In this document: piece by piece, positions 27,778 to 35,075 of the stretch | Layout of the letters: each line of letters opens with the position of its first letter | Numbering within the stretch: position 1 is the stretch's first letter | NCBI RefSeq assembly: GCF_012726345.1 | Contig: NZ_PTXN01000015.1 | Location: 1 to 64,000, forward strand | DNA from: Marinomonas sp. UCMA 3892 | Lineage (GTDB): Bacteria > Pseudomonadota > Gammaproteobacteria > Pseudomonadales > Marinomonadaceae | Length of the DNA stretch: 64,000 bases | Reading direction: 5' to 3' | Program-made: the position numbers and the translations under genes | The notes under the pieces: generated by a model | What the model saw: the letters and a program-made list of their open reading frames with translations, nothing else | What the model was told of the DNA's origin: nothing | Databases searched by the model: none

Positions 27778-28227
27778 TTAGTTCGCTAGGCGCTTTTTTA
27801 AGCCTTTCACCACAGCACCCAACAAAGGCACATGTTCATAAATCAACTGGCCAAGGTCATAAACATCTTCATGGAAATAAATACGCTCGTTAAATTGCAC
27901 CTGACTAATGCCACGCACCGTAATGGTTTTATTGCCGAGTTTTGGGTGTTTAAAATGCATATTCCATTTTATGTACGCTGTATTCTCGGACACAATTTGG
28001 TCCAAGTATTCAAAACGGCCACTGTGAACGTTGACACACATCTCAGACAAATAAGCATGTAAGTTTTCTGCACCACGTAATTCATGGACAGGATCTTTAA
28101 ACAATACATCTTCTGTATATACGTCATCTATTTTGTCGAGCTTAGGATGCTTTACATCAAGATAAAACGCTTTGAAACGTTCTATTAACAAAGAATTGGG
28201 ATCCATTTTAGAGTCCGTCATGCCCAT
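27778..28227 (-). CDS. SnoaL-like/NTF2-fold protein, first gene of the ECF-dependent operon
   Basis: A protein of about 149 residues with the cone-like NTF2 fold: RFKAFYLDVKHPKLDKIDDVY, YTEDVLFKDPVHEL, AYIKWNMHFKHPKLG and ITVRGISQVQFNERIYFHED. I use the ATG at 28227, with AAGG 6-7 nt upstream; the GTG just before it is less likely. Its promoter is the TGATCC-N18-TTTAAT element about 65 bp upstream. Homologues usually sit in the same SDR/FAD/DUF1365/CFA cluster; enzymatic role unknown. Confidence 0.85.
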   Translation of the reverse strand: MGMTDSKMDPNSLLIERFKAFYLDVKHPKLDKIDDVYTEDVLFKDPVHELRGAENLHAYLSEMCVNVHSGRFEYLDQIVSENTAYIKWNMHFKHPKLGNKTITVRGISQVQFNERIYFHEDVYDLGQLIYEHVPLLGAVVKGLKKRLAN

Positions 28228-28289
28228 CACTTACCTTAGCCATCTTGATCTGGAGAATTGATCGAAATCGATTCATTTCATTTATTCCC

Positions 28290-28319
28290 ATTAAACGTGT
28301 TTAAACAAATTATGGATCA
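28290..28319 (-). promoter_or_regulatory. ECF sigma (RpoE/ChrR-type) promoter for the lipid operon
   Basis: On the minus strand -35 TGATCC (28319-28314), an 18-bp spacer ending in ACACG and -10 TTTAAT (28295-28290). The -35 is identical to that of the divergent sigma-factor promoter and to the TGATCC known for RpoE of Rhodobacter sphaeroides. Confidence 0.8.
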
Positions 28320-28419
28320 CTCTTTTTAAAATAGATGGTCTGAAAAGTAAGATTTTTCACACCCGCTATTTTTACCTATTTAAAAGTACAAATGTTTTTA
28401 CTATTAAAAAAGACGAATG

Positions 28420-28449
28420 TGATCCATCCTTCTGATTAGCACGTATATT
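28420..28449 (+). promoter_or_regulatory. Autoregulated ECF sigma promoter for rpoE-chrR
   Basis: -35 TGATCC (28420-28425), an 18-bp spacer ending in GCACG and -10 TATATT (28444-28449), 38 bp before the sigma-factor ATG. The same spacing and the shared CACG before the -10 on both sides support one sigma factor driving both transcripts. Confidence 0.8.
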
Positions 28450-28487
28450 TGAGAAACGACATGTCAGCCTTCCTTTTGGAGCAATAA

Positions 28488-29063
28488 ATGGAACGCGCAA
28501 TACAAATAGAACCAGATGAACAACGCGTAGCAGATATGCTTGCTATTGCGGAGCACAGAGATCAAGCCGCGCTCGCTCGCCTGTTTGATTACTATGTTCC
28601 GAAATTAAGAGCCTTCTGTCTCGCAGCACAACCTGGCGCCAATTTAATGGCTGATGATATTGCTCAAGAAGTGATGATTCGCATCTGGAATAAGGCTCAT
28701 ACCTACAAACCGGAATCCGCATCGTTGAATACTTGGGTTTTTACGCTAGCAAGAAACGCACGTATTGATTACTTGCGTAAGAACAGTCGTCATCAGTCTG
28801 ATATTGACCCTGAGTATCTTTGGCAAAATGTGGTCGATGAAAATGCCGATCCATTCAAAGATGCCCAACAAAAAAGAGATCAGGAACGCATCCAGCAAGG
28901 CTTAGATAAATTGCCAGCGGATCAAAAACAGGTTTTGGCCAAAGTCTACTTAGAAGGCAAAACCCACAAAGAAGCAGCAGAAGAGCTATCTCTTCCACTT
29001 GGGACGATTAAGTCTCGAGTTCGGCTTGCTTTGCACAAACTCACTATTTACGTTAAGAGGTAG
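28488..29063 (+). CDS. rpoE: ECF sigma factor, RpoE/ECF11 type
   Basis: A 191-residue sigma-70 family ECF factor. Region 2 spans about 20-95 (LARLFDYYVPKLRAFC, ADDIAQEVMIRIW, LNTWVFTLARNARIDYLRK). Region 4 spans about 130-188 (LPADQKQVLAKVYLEGKTHKEAA, LPLGTIKSRVRLALHKL). It is immediately followed by a ChrR-like zinc anti-sigma factor, which defines the ECF11 group. In Rhodobacter the equivalent sigma responds to singlet oxygen. GGAG is 7 nt before the ATG. The upstream TGATCC promoter indicates positive autoregulation. Confidence 0.93.
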   Translation: MERAIQIEPDEQRVADMLAIAEHRDQAALARLFDYYVPKLRAFCLAAQPGANLMADDIAQEVMIRIWNKAHTYKPESASLNTWVFTLARNARIDYLRKNSRHQSDIDPEYLWQNVVDENADPFKDAQQKRDQERIQQGLDKLPADQKQVLAKVYLEGKTHKEAAEELSLPLGTIKSRVRLALHKLTIYVKR

Positions 29064-29068
29064 TATCG

Positions 29069-29764
29069 ATGATTAACTACCATCCATCGATTGAAATACT
29101 GACCGACTATGCTGCCGGCTCATTACCATTAGCGCATTCTTTATGTGTATCTACGCATCTAGAACGTTGCCATGAATGCCAACAGCAAATCCGCAAGTTG
29201 GAAATGCTTGGTTCACACCTATTCGATCAAACTAAAGCCGACAGCCGTCAACTTAGCAATTTGAAAGACAGCTTTTTCGAAAAAATAAACGCACAAGCTG
29301 AGCAAAAAAGCGATCTCTTGAAGACAGAAGAAGAGCCAACAGCGATTGATTGGGGTAACTACACCGTTCCGAAGAGTCTTCGTCAGTTTATTAAGAAGAG
29401 CTACGATGACTTAAATTGGATGCGTCTTTCACCTTCATTTAAAATCGCTACGCTTTATAACGAAGAAGGCGGCGCACAAATTGCTCTGACCAGAGTTAAA
29501 GCTGGTGCTCACATGCCAACTCACACTCATACTGGCGATGAAATTACCTTAGTTTTAGAGGGCGCTTTTTCTGATGAAAGCGGAGTTTATCGCCAAGGCG
29601 ATTTTATCAATCGTGATGCCAGCCATAAACATAAGCCAATCGTCACCAAAGACGCGGAATGCATCTGCCTAACAGTGTTGGACGCACCGATTGAATTTAC
29701 TGGTTGGTTAACACGACTATTGAACCCAATTATTCGTCGTTACCATCCTCATTCAAGTAGATAA
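29069..29764 (+). CDS. chrR: ChrR-type zinc-binding anti-sigma factor
   Basis: A 231-residue cytoplasmic anti-sigma factor. Zinc ligands of the anti-sigma domain are at H5, H30, C34 and C37, the same spacing as the H6/H31/C35/C38 set I recall for Rhodobacter ChrR. The C-terminal cupin domain (about 140-205) has the metal motif THTHTGDE and a late His (DASHKHKP). In the known system singlet oxygen leads to ChrR release or degradation and frees the sigma factor. It is co-transcribed with the sigma gene, 5-bp gap, GAGG 8 nt upstream. Confidence 0.93.
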   Translation: MINYHPSIEILTDYAAGSLPLAHSLCVSTHLERCHECQQQIRKLEMLGSHLFDQTKADSRQLSNLKDSFFEKINAQAEQKSDLLKTEEEPTAIDWGNYTVPKSLRQFIKKSYDDLNWMRLSPSFKIATLYNEEGGAQIALTRVKAGAHMPTHTHTGDEITLVLEGAFSDESGVYRQGDFINRDASHKHKPIVTKDAECICLTVLDAPIEFTGWLTRLLNPIIRRYHPHSSR

Positions 29765-29847
29765 AACAACATGACATTGGTCTCAATGCTAAAGATAGCC
29801 ACACGATTGCAGACGTTAGCCAATAACAAGCAAATTTTGTGAAAATC

Positions 29848-29880
29848 TGGTATAGTCCTTGTTCAATCTAAAAACAAGGA
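29848..29880 (+). promoter_or_regulatory. Extended -10 promoter and SD-sequestering hairpin
   Basis: TGGTATAGT (-10 TATAGT at 29851-29856) has no clear -35. Directly after it TCCTTGTT (29856-29863) and AACAAGGA (29873-29880) form a perfect 8-bp stem with a 9-nt loop. The right arm contains AAGGA, the Shine-Dalgarno of the gene starting at 29890, so the hairpin could mask translation or, as DNA, serve as an operator. Confidence 0.5.
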
Positions 29881-29889
29881 CTATTTATC

Positions 29890-30072
29890 ATGGCAACTAA
29901 GAAGAAACAGCCGGCTGCTTCGGAGACTTCAGAATCCATTGAAAAGCAAATGCAAGAGTTTCTAGCTCGCGGTGGACACATAGATAAAATCGATTCAGGA
30001 GTTAGTGGACAATCTCAGCTAACAGGATCACGTCATATTTCCCTAGGAAATAGCAAAACGAAAGCGCAATAA
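29890..30072 (+). CDS. Small conserved hypothetical protein, SutA-like C-terminal motif
   Basis: A 60-residue soluble, highly charged protein. Lys/Gln-rich N-terminus (MATKKKQPAASETSES), then EKQMQEFLARGGHIDKI and a short tail with GVSGQSQLTGSRHISLG. The EFLARGG plus hydrophobic/charged pattern resembles the C-terminal part of Pseudomonas SutA, an RNA-polymerase-associated protein of slow growth, but it lacks SutA's acidic N-terminal region. The resemblance is from memory and weak. A good promoter, Shine-Dalgarno and following hairpin support a real gene. Confidence 0.75.
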   Translation: MATKKKQPAASETSESIEKQMQEFLARGGHIDKIDSGVSGQSQLTGSRHISLGNSKTKAQ

Positions 30073-30077
30073 GCTTT

Positions 30078-30107
30078 AGGGATACTTTACTCATAGTAAA
30101 TATCCCT
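30078..30107 (+). terminator. Hairpin terminator after the 60-residue protein gene
   Basis: AGGGATA-C-TTTACT and AGTAAATATCCCT form a 13-bp stem with a single bulged C and a 3-nt loop. Only a weak T-rich stretch (TATTTTCGTTT) follows. Confidence 0.6.
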
Positions 30108-30259
30108 CGCTATTTTCGTTTGTACGCCAACTCTATAGACGCTATTTTAGAATTACTTTAAAAAGCAATTAGGTTGGCGAATCAAATAGTTATCTATTAT
30201 TTCCCTATTTATACACAAAACCTAAAATAACAATTTAACAGCATAGATAGAGGAACATT

Positions 30260-30469
30260 ATGCTTACCGAATCAGATCGCGCTTTTTTTCGTCCTAAATG
30301 GCGTAGAGTAGTAGTAACTTTATTTTGTGTTGCGTGGGCGATTCTTGAATGGGTATCGAATGAACCTATCTGGGCCATGGTTGCAGCAGGCATCACGTTA
30401 TATTGTTTGTGGAACTTCTTTTATAAGTTTGAAGAAGAAACAGATGAAGATAACACGCCAATCAGTTAA
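30260..30469 (+). CDS. Small two-TM membrane protein
   Basis: A 69-residue protein: a short basic N-terminus (SDRAFFRPKWRR), two hydrophobic segments (about 17-33 and 38-55) separated by NEP, and an acidic tail (EEETDEDN). It resembles short DUF3329-type membrane proteins, an uncertain assignment. GAGGAA 6 nt before the ATG supports translation. Function unknown. Confidence 0.75.
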   Translation: MLTESDRAFFRPKWRRVVVTLFCVAWAILEWVSNEPIWAMVAAGITLYCLWNFFYKFEEETDEDNTPIS

Positions 30470-30584
30470 CTGATAAAGACAGAACACGCGCCGATTTAAT
30501 CTATTCCACCATTTTAAACAAAGCATTGACGAACAAAGTAGTCACGAAAGGCTTTTATTAACGAGTCATTTATTCGCCACATAA

Positions 30585-30602
30585 CCGTCACGACTCTGTC
30601 AT
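30585..30602 (+). promoter_or_regulatory. Pho-box-like site upstream of the OlsF-type gene
   Basis: Two direct half-sites, CCGTCAC (30585-30591) and CTGTCAT (30596-30602), are spaced 11 bp start to start, matching the CTGTCAT-N4-CTGTCAT form of PhoB boxes. A possible promoter (TTGACG 30604-30609, TAAGAT 30625-30630, 15-bp spacer) follows. PhoB control fits replacement of phospholipids by ornithine lipids under phosphate limitation. Confidence 0.55.
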
Positions 30603-30618
30603 ATTGACGTTCTACTCT

Positions 30619-30649
30619 CTCTAATAAGATACACAAAAACTTATTAGAG
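30619..30649 (+). repeat. Perfect 10-bp inverted repeat before the olsF start
   Basis: CTCTAATAAG (30619-30628) and CTTATTAGAG (30640-30649) are perfect complements separated by 11 nt. They lie between the -10 region and the Shine-Dalgarno (GGAG 30650-30653). The repeat may be an operator or a 5'-UTR hairpin. Confidence 0.7.
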
Positions 30650-30661
30650 CGGAGCACTACT

Positions 30662-32392
30662 GTGATACAAGTCGAGCAAATGATTGCCAGTAAATCACCT
30701 CAGTTTTTCGACAAAAGCCCTCTTATCACTCGCCCAACGTTAAGTGTGCTAAAACGCTTATTCCACGAAAGCGAAGTAAACCAATTCCTGGAAAAAAACT
30801 ACGGCTGTGTCGGCTTCGAATTTATTGATCGTGTACTGGATCACTTCAACTTTAGTTATCAAGTGAGCCAAGTAGACCGTCGAAACATTCCCGCCAGTGG
30901 ACGCGTGATGATCATCGCCAATCACCCTCTTGGCGCTTTAGATGGCCTCGCCTTACTCCGGTTAATCGGTGAAATTCGTCCAGACGTGAAAATCGTCGCT
31001 AACGATCTGTTAATGGGGTTTGATGGCTTAAAACAACTGGTTCTTCCTGTGGATAACCTAGGCGGCAAAACAGGACGCCAACAACTTAAAGCCATTATGA
31101 GCTGCTTGCACAACGAAGAAGCCGTAATTATTTTTCCGGCAGGTGAAGTGTCGCGAATGTCGCCAAGCGGTGTTAAAGATCAACACTGGAATCAAAACTA
31201 TCTAAAACTGGCGCAAAAAACCAACAGCCCGCTATTACCTGTTCATATTGGCGGACGTAATTCCATGTTGTTTTACACCAGCTCCATTTTGTATCGTCCA
31301 CTATCTACCCTGCAGCTAGCAAACGAGATGTTCCGCCAGCGCAACCGTAAAATTCCCATGCAGGTGGGTCAAGCCATTCCGATTCAAGAACTGGCACAAC
31401 TACCATTAAGCGACAAAGAAAAGAATAAACTGGTAAAACGTCATTTGTACCGTATCGCTAAAGGCAAGAAGCCACTGCTCAAAACAGAAAAAACGGTTGA
31501 GCACCCGCAAAACAGACAAATGATCAAACAAGAGCTGAAAATCGCCGAGCACCTTGGCAGCACCAAAGATAACAAACAAATTTACCTGTTTGATTACGAC
31601 CCAATGTCGGTGACGATGAAAGAAATTGGACGTTTACGTGAAATCGCCTTTCGTAAAGTAGGTGAAGGTACTGGCGAGCGTTCTGATTTAGACAAGTTCG
31701 ATCAATACTATCGCCATTTGATCCTATGGGATGAAGAAGAGCTAGAAATCGTTGGCGCATATCGAATAGGTGAAGTTGCACGTTACATGAAGTCAGACAC
31801 ACCAAATCGTATCTACAGCGCAGAACTGTTCCAATACTCTTGCGATATGGAGCCCTACTTTGAACAAGGTATAGAACTTGGACGTAGCTTTATCCAGCCT
31901 AAATATTGGGGCAAACGCAGCTTAGATTATTTGTGGTACGGTATTGGCGCGTATTTAGACAGACACCCTGAAATCCGCTACATGTTTGGGCCTGTCAGTC
32001 TAAGCAACAGCTACCCACAAGTAGCGAAGGATTTTATTGTCTCCTTCTACAAACTCTATTATGCCGACAAAGAACATTTAGCGCGATCGTTTACGCCTTA
32101 TCAAGTCAATGCAGAACACTCTGACATCATTTCAGCCATGTTCAGCGGCGATAACTATGAAGAAGACTTTAGAATATTAAAAGAACAACTCAGCCACTTT
32201 GGCGCCAGCGTACCAACACTGTTCAAACAATACAGCGAATTATGTGAACCTGGTGGAGTTCGCTTCTTGGACTTTGGTGTCGATGCCGACTTTGGCTACT
32301 GTGTTGACGGTTTAGTCCTAGTAGACCTAAATACAGTCAAAGAAGCGAAAAACAAACGTTACCGAGGTCACAATGACGGTACGCAACCATAA
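30662..32392 (+). CDS. olsF: OlsF-type bifunctional ornithine-lipid synthase (acyltransferase + GNAT)
   Basis: A 576-residue fusion. The N-terminal half (about 1-280) is a PlsC/OlsA-like O-acyltransferase with NHPLGALDG (HX4D box) and FPAGEVSR. The C-terminal half (about 290-570) is an OlsB-like GNAT N-acyltransferase with IAFRKVGEGTGERSDLDKFDQYYRHL (abridged here) and ELGRSFIQPKYWG. This order defines OlsF, which makes lyso-ornithine lipid and then acylates it. The start is GTG at 30662, with GGAG 7 nt upstream. A Pho-box-like element suggests phosphate-starvation control. Other amino acids as head group are possible in some homologues. Confidence 0.87.
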   Translation: MIQVEQMIASKSPQFFDKSPLITRPTLSVLKRLFHESEVNQFLEKNYGCVGFEFIDRVLDHFNFSYQVSQVDRRNIPASGRVMIIANHPLGALDGLALLRLIGEIRPDVKIVANDLLMGFDGLKQLVLPVDNLGGKTGRQQLKAIMSCLHNEEAVIIFPAGEVSRMSPSGVKDQHWNQNYLKLAQKTNSPLLPVHIGGRNSMLFYTSSILYRPLSTLQLANEMFRQRNRKIPMQVGQAIPIQELAQLPLSDKEKNKLVKRHLYRIAKGKKPLLKTEKTVEHPQNRQMIKQELKIAEHLGSTKDNKQIYLFDYDPMSVTMKEIGRLREIAFRKVGEGTGERSDLDKFDQYYRHLILWDEEELEIVGAYRIGEVARYMKSDTPNRIYSAELFQYSCDMEPYFEQGIELGRSFIQPKYWGKRSLDYLWYGIGAYLDRHPEIRYMFGPVSLSNSYPQVAKDFIVSFYKLYYADKEHLARSFTPYQVNAEHSDIISAMFSGDNYEEDFRILKEQLSHFGASVPTLFKQYSELCEPGGVRFLDFGVDADFGYCVDGLVLVDLNTVKEAKNKRYRGHNDGTQP

Positions 32393-32399
32393 TTAGCTA

Positions 32400-32576
32400 T
32401 CACGAATCATGGTGATGTCCACGATAGTGACGGCCATGTGAATGATGACTATGTGAGTGATGGTCATGGGAGTGCTCATCATCCTGTTGTTCTGGGCGTT
32501 TAAAGACAACCAGATAAACAATTTTAATGACCAGCATAATGCTTAACACAATAAGAACGACCATTTGAATATCCAT
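32400..32576 (-). CDS. His-rich single-TM membrane microprotein
   Basis: A 58-residue protein: MDIQMVVLIVLSIMLVIKIVYLVVF forms one TM helix (residues 5-25), followed by a cytoplasmic or periplasmic tail with about 15 His in the last 27 residues (HSHDHHSHSHHSHGRH). The ATG at 32576 has GAGG at 6-nt spacing; the open frame continues upstream but without a ribosome site. The His cluster suggests Ni, Zn or Cu binding. It is convergent with the OlsF gene, 7 bp away. Function unknown. Confidence 0.65.
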   Translation of the reverse strand: MDIQMVVLIVLSIMLVIKIVYLVVFKRPEQQDDEHSHDHHSHSHHSHGRHYRGHHHDS

Positions 32577-32942
32577 AAAACACCTCATTATTTTTGTTGG
32601 TGTCATTTGAGTATAGGACATGAAAATACGTTTAAATGTGAATTTACGTCTTAAGTTTGTATAAATGTGGTAAGCCCTGAAATAGCGCATTTAGTGTCTT
32701 GATTGATACTAAAATGGATCGAAGAAGATAAACCCAGACTAAAAATAAACCGTTTTTTGTTTTGGGATTAATCAGTTAGTAAATATGGCGTAGGCTTTGC
32801 TTTACCATTAAAAAAGAGTCTTCTTAGAGAGCCTTTTTTAACGAGCCTATTCAAAGAGTACGTTTTAAAAGCACGTTTCATCTAACCTCGGGCTTTTGTC
32901 GTAGCTTTACACATTTGTCTATCCTAGATCATGGAGCTGAAA
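32577..32942. other. Intergenic region with one hairpin
   Basis: This 366-bp spacer has no credible ORF. An imperfect hairpin with A-run and T-run flanks lies at about 32811-32841 (AAAAAAGAGTCT against AGAGAGCCTTTTTT), resembling a bidirectional terminator, though no gene obviously ends there. A weak promoter (TTGTCG 32896-32901, TATCCT 32920-32925) may drive the CBM48 gene. Confidence 0.45.
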
Positions 32943-33248
32943 ATGATTGAAAAAACTTATTTAAAAACTAAACCCGAATGCAAAGTGAAATTCGCTTTAC
33001 CTGCTGAAGCAATTGGTGATGCAAAAAGCGTTGCTGTCGTTGGTGACTTCAATAATTGGGACTGCACAGCCAACCCGATGAAAAAACAGAAGTCTGGCGA
33101 TTTTGTGTCGACGCTTAACTTGGGCATCGAAACCTCGTACCAATTTCGTTATGTTCTAGATGGCACAGAATGGTTAAATGATGACATGGCTGACGCTTAC
33201 GTTCCAAGCCCAATAAGCTATGACACAAACGGCGTCATCAGCCTGTAA
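32943..33248 (+). CDS. Stand-alone CBM48/isoamylase N-terminal-like domain protein
   Basis: A 101-residue protein consisting almost entirely of an E-set/CBM48 glycogen-binding domain like those in branching enzyme, isoamylase and AMPK-beta. Hallmarks are VAVVGDFNNWD, the aromatic/polar segment TSYQFRYVLDGTEW and LNDDMADAYVPSP. No catalytic domain follows. GGAG lies 6 nt before the ATG at 32943, so I prefer it to the ATG four codons upstream. A glycogen- or alpha-glucan-binding role is likely from the fold; no glycogen-metabolism gene is nearby. Confidence 0.8.
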   Translation: MIEKTYLKTKPECKVKFALPAEAIGDAKSVAVVGDFNNWDCTANPMKKQKSGDFVSTLNLGIETSYQFRYVLDGTEWLNDDMADAYVPSPISYDTNGVISL

Positions 33249-33283
33249 TAGCGTTTCGTAACGTTTATAGCACTTCAATCAGT

Positions 33284-33315
33284 GCGTCTCGCTTTTAGGC
33301 TTTAAGCCGAGACGC
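33284..33315 (+). terminator. Hairpin after the CBM48 gene, weak terminator
   Basis: GCGTCTCGCTT and AAGCCGAGACGC form an 11-bp stem with one bulge. No clear T-run follows, so termination is uncertain. Confidence 0.4.
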
Positions 33316-33470
33316 TCGCCTCTCTCAACATCTTGCTTTGAGGGAGCTTCTGCGTTCAACAATCCTGAACCCAATCACCAAAGCGCTTCACATTATACCG
33401 TCATCTTTTTGCCCCAAAACCACGATTTAATGGATTCGAGCTGCAATTCATAGTCAAAATATGTACAATT

Positions 33471-33500
33471 GTTTTTATTAAACGCGCGTTTAATAAAAAC
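33471..33500. promoter_or_regulatory. 30-bp perfect palindrome upstream of betB, probable BetI operator
   Basis: GTTTTTATTAAACGC is followed directly by its exact complement, giving a 30-bp perfect palindrome 57 bp before the betB ATG. A weak TTGTTT-N16-TAATAA promoter overlaps it. BetI, a TetR-family repressor, binds a palindrome in bet promoters and is released by choline; a site of this size and place fits that role. Confidence 0.7.
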
Positions 33501-33556
33501 TTAAATATCTCAATGACTCTAAACAGAGCCTTGAAACAGACATAAAGAGGCACATC

Positions 33557-35014
33557 ATGGCACATCAGCAGCAATACATTCATGGCCGCTACCATGCATC
33601 CACCAGCGGTGAACACTTTGAGACAATCAACCCAGCGACAGGCGAAGTGATTGCAACAGTTGAGCACGCAGGACAAGCTGAGTTAGATGCTGCTGTTGAG
33701 TCTGCAAAACAAGGTCAAAAGGTATGGGCTGCAATGAGCCCAGTTGAACGCGGACGCATCCTTAAAAAAGCCGCTGAACTATTGCGTGAAAACAACGAAG
33801 AGCTTGCTCGTCTGGAAGTATTGGACACTGGTAAGCCACTTCAAGAAGCCATTGTGGTTGATATCCAAACTGGTGCCGATGTGATCGAGTACTACGCTGG
33901 GCTAACCGATAAAATCCAAGGCGATTATCAAGACCTTGGCAATGGCAACTTCTTCTACACACGCCGCGAGCCTCTCGGTATTTGTGCTGGTATTGGTGCA
34001 TGGAACTACCCGATTCAAATCGCCATGTGGAAATCAGGTCCTGCGCTTGCGGCGGGCAATGCAATGATTTTCAAACCGTCAGAAGAAACACCATTAACCG
34101 CACTGAAATTGGCGGAGATCTTCACTGAAGCAGGTTTGCCCGATGGTGTTTTTAACGTCATTCAAGGTGATGCGCGTACAGGGCAATTGATCACCAACCA
34201 CCCAGACATCGACAAAGTCTCTTTCACTGGTGAAGTGGGCACAGGCAAAAAAGTCATGGCCGCTTCAGCACAATCTTTGAAGCAAGTCACCATGGAGCTT
34301 GGCGGTAAATCGCCAATGATCATCTTCCCTGATATGCCAGTGGATCAAGCCGTTTCTGCTGCCATGTTGGCTAACTTCTACACCCAAGGGGAAGTCTGCA
34401 CCAACGGTACTCGCGTATTCGTTCATGCGGACATGCTAGACGCTTTTACCAAAGAACTAAAAGAGCGCACCGAAGCCATGATCATTGGTGACCCAATGGA
34501 CATGGACACGCAAGTAGGCGCGCTGATCTCCAAAGATCACATGCAAAAAGTCTTGGGCTACATCCAAGCGGCCAAAGACGCTGGTGCAACCTTGTTATGC
34601 GGCGGTTACCAAGTCACTGAAAATGGCTTAGACAAAGGCGCCTTTGTGGCACCAACAGTATTTACCGATTGCACCGACGACATGCCACAAGTACGCGATG
34701 AAATCTTCGGCCCTGTTATGTCAGTACTAAGCTTCACAGATGAAGACGAAGTGATTGCCCACGCTAACGATACTAAACTTGGCTTAGCTGCTGGCGTCTT
34801 TACCAAGGACTTCGCTCGCGCACATCGCGTCATCAATCAATTACAGGCCGGTATTTGCTGGATCAACTCATGGGGCGCTTCACCGGCTGAAATGCCAGTA
34901 GGCGGCTACAAACAATCTGGTATCGGTCGTGAAAACGGCATTGAGACTCTGTACCACTACACACAAAACAAGAGCGTCTTTGTTGATCTAAACGACATTC
35001 AAAGTCCTTACTAG
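33557..35014 (+). CDS. betB: Betaine aldehyde dehydrogenase
   Basis: Oxidises betaine aldehyde to the osmoprotectant glycine betaine with NAD(P)+. The 485-residue ALDH-fold enzyme has catalytic Cys in [10 protein letters not shown] (about 289), the Glu motif [10 protein letters not shown] (about 250) and the cofactor region [11 protein letters not shown]. The C-terminal [19 protein letters not shown] is typical of BetB. AGAGG precedes the ATG. It is first gene of a betB-betA operon; betI and betT are not adjacent. Confidence 0.96.
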   Translation: MAHQQQYIHGRYHASTSGEHFETINPATGEVIATVEHAGQAELDAAVESAKQGQKVWAAMSPVERGRILKKAAELLRENNEELARLEVLDTGKPLQEAIVVDIQTGADVIEYYAGLTDKIQGDYQDLGNGNFFYTRREPLGICAGIGAWNYPIQIAMWKSGPALAAGNAMIFKPSEETPLTALKLAEIFTEAGLPDGVFNVIQGDARTGQLITNHPDIDKVSFTGEVGTGKKVMAASAQSLKQVTMELGGKSPMIIFPDMPVDQAVSAAMLANFYTQGEVCTNGTRVFVHADMLDAFTKELKERTEAMIIGDPMDMDTQVGALISKDHMQKVLGYIQAAKDAGATLLCGGYQVTENGLDKGAFVAPTVFTDCTDDMPQVRDEIFGPVMSVLSFTDEDEVIAHANDTKLGLAAGVFTKDFARAHRVINQLQAGICWINSWGASPAEMPVGGYKQSGIGRENGIETLYHYTQNKSVFVDLNDIQSPY

Positions 35015-35016
35015 GC

Positions 35017-35067
35017 GAGACTCTTACTAAACGAGTCTCCCAATAAAAGAGGCTCTTATTAAATGAG
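35017..35067 (+). repeat. betB-betA spacer with inverted and direct repeats
   Basis: GAGACTC (35017-35023) and GAGTCTC (35033-35039) form a perfect 7-bp hairpin. The 19-bp segment at 35017-35035 is repeated at 35049-35067 with three mismatches, a 32-bp period. It could stabilise or tune the bicistronic mRNA. Confidence 0.55.
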
Positions 35068-35075
35068 AAAAGGTC

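Noticed and set aside
33401..33676. Minus-strand Cys-rich 91-codon frame across the betB promoter
   Set aside because: It spans the palindrome and the betB start; no ribosome site, so it is a shadow frame.
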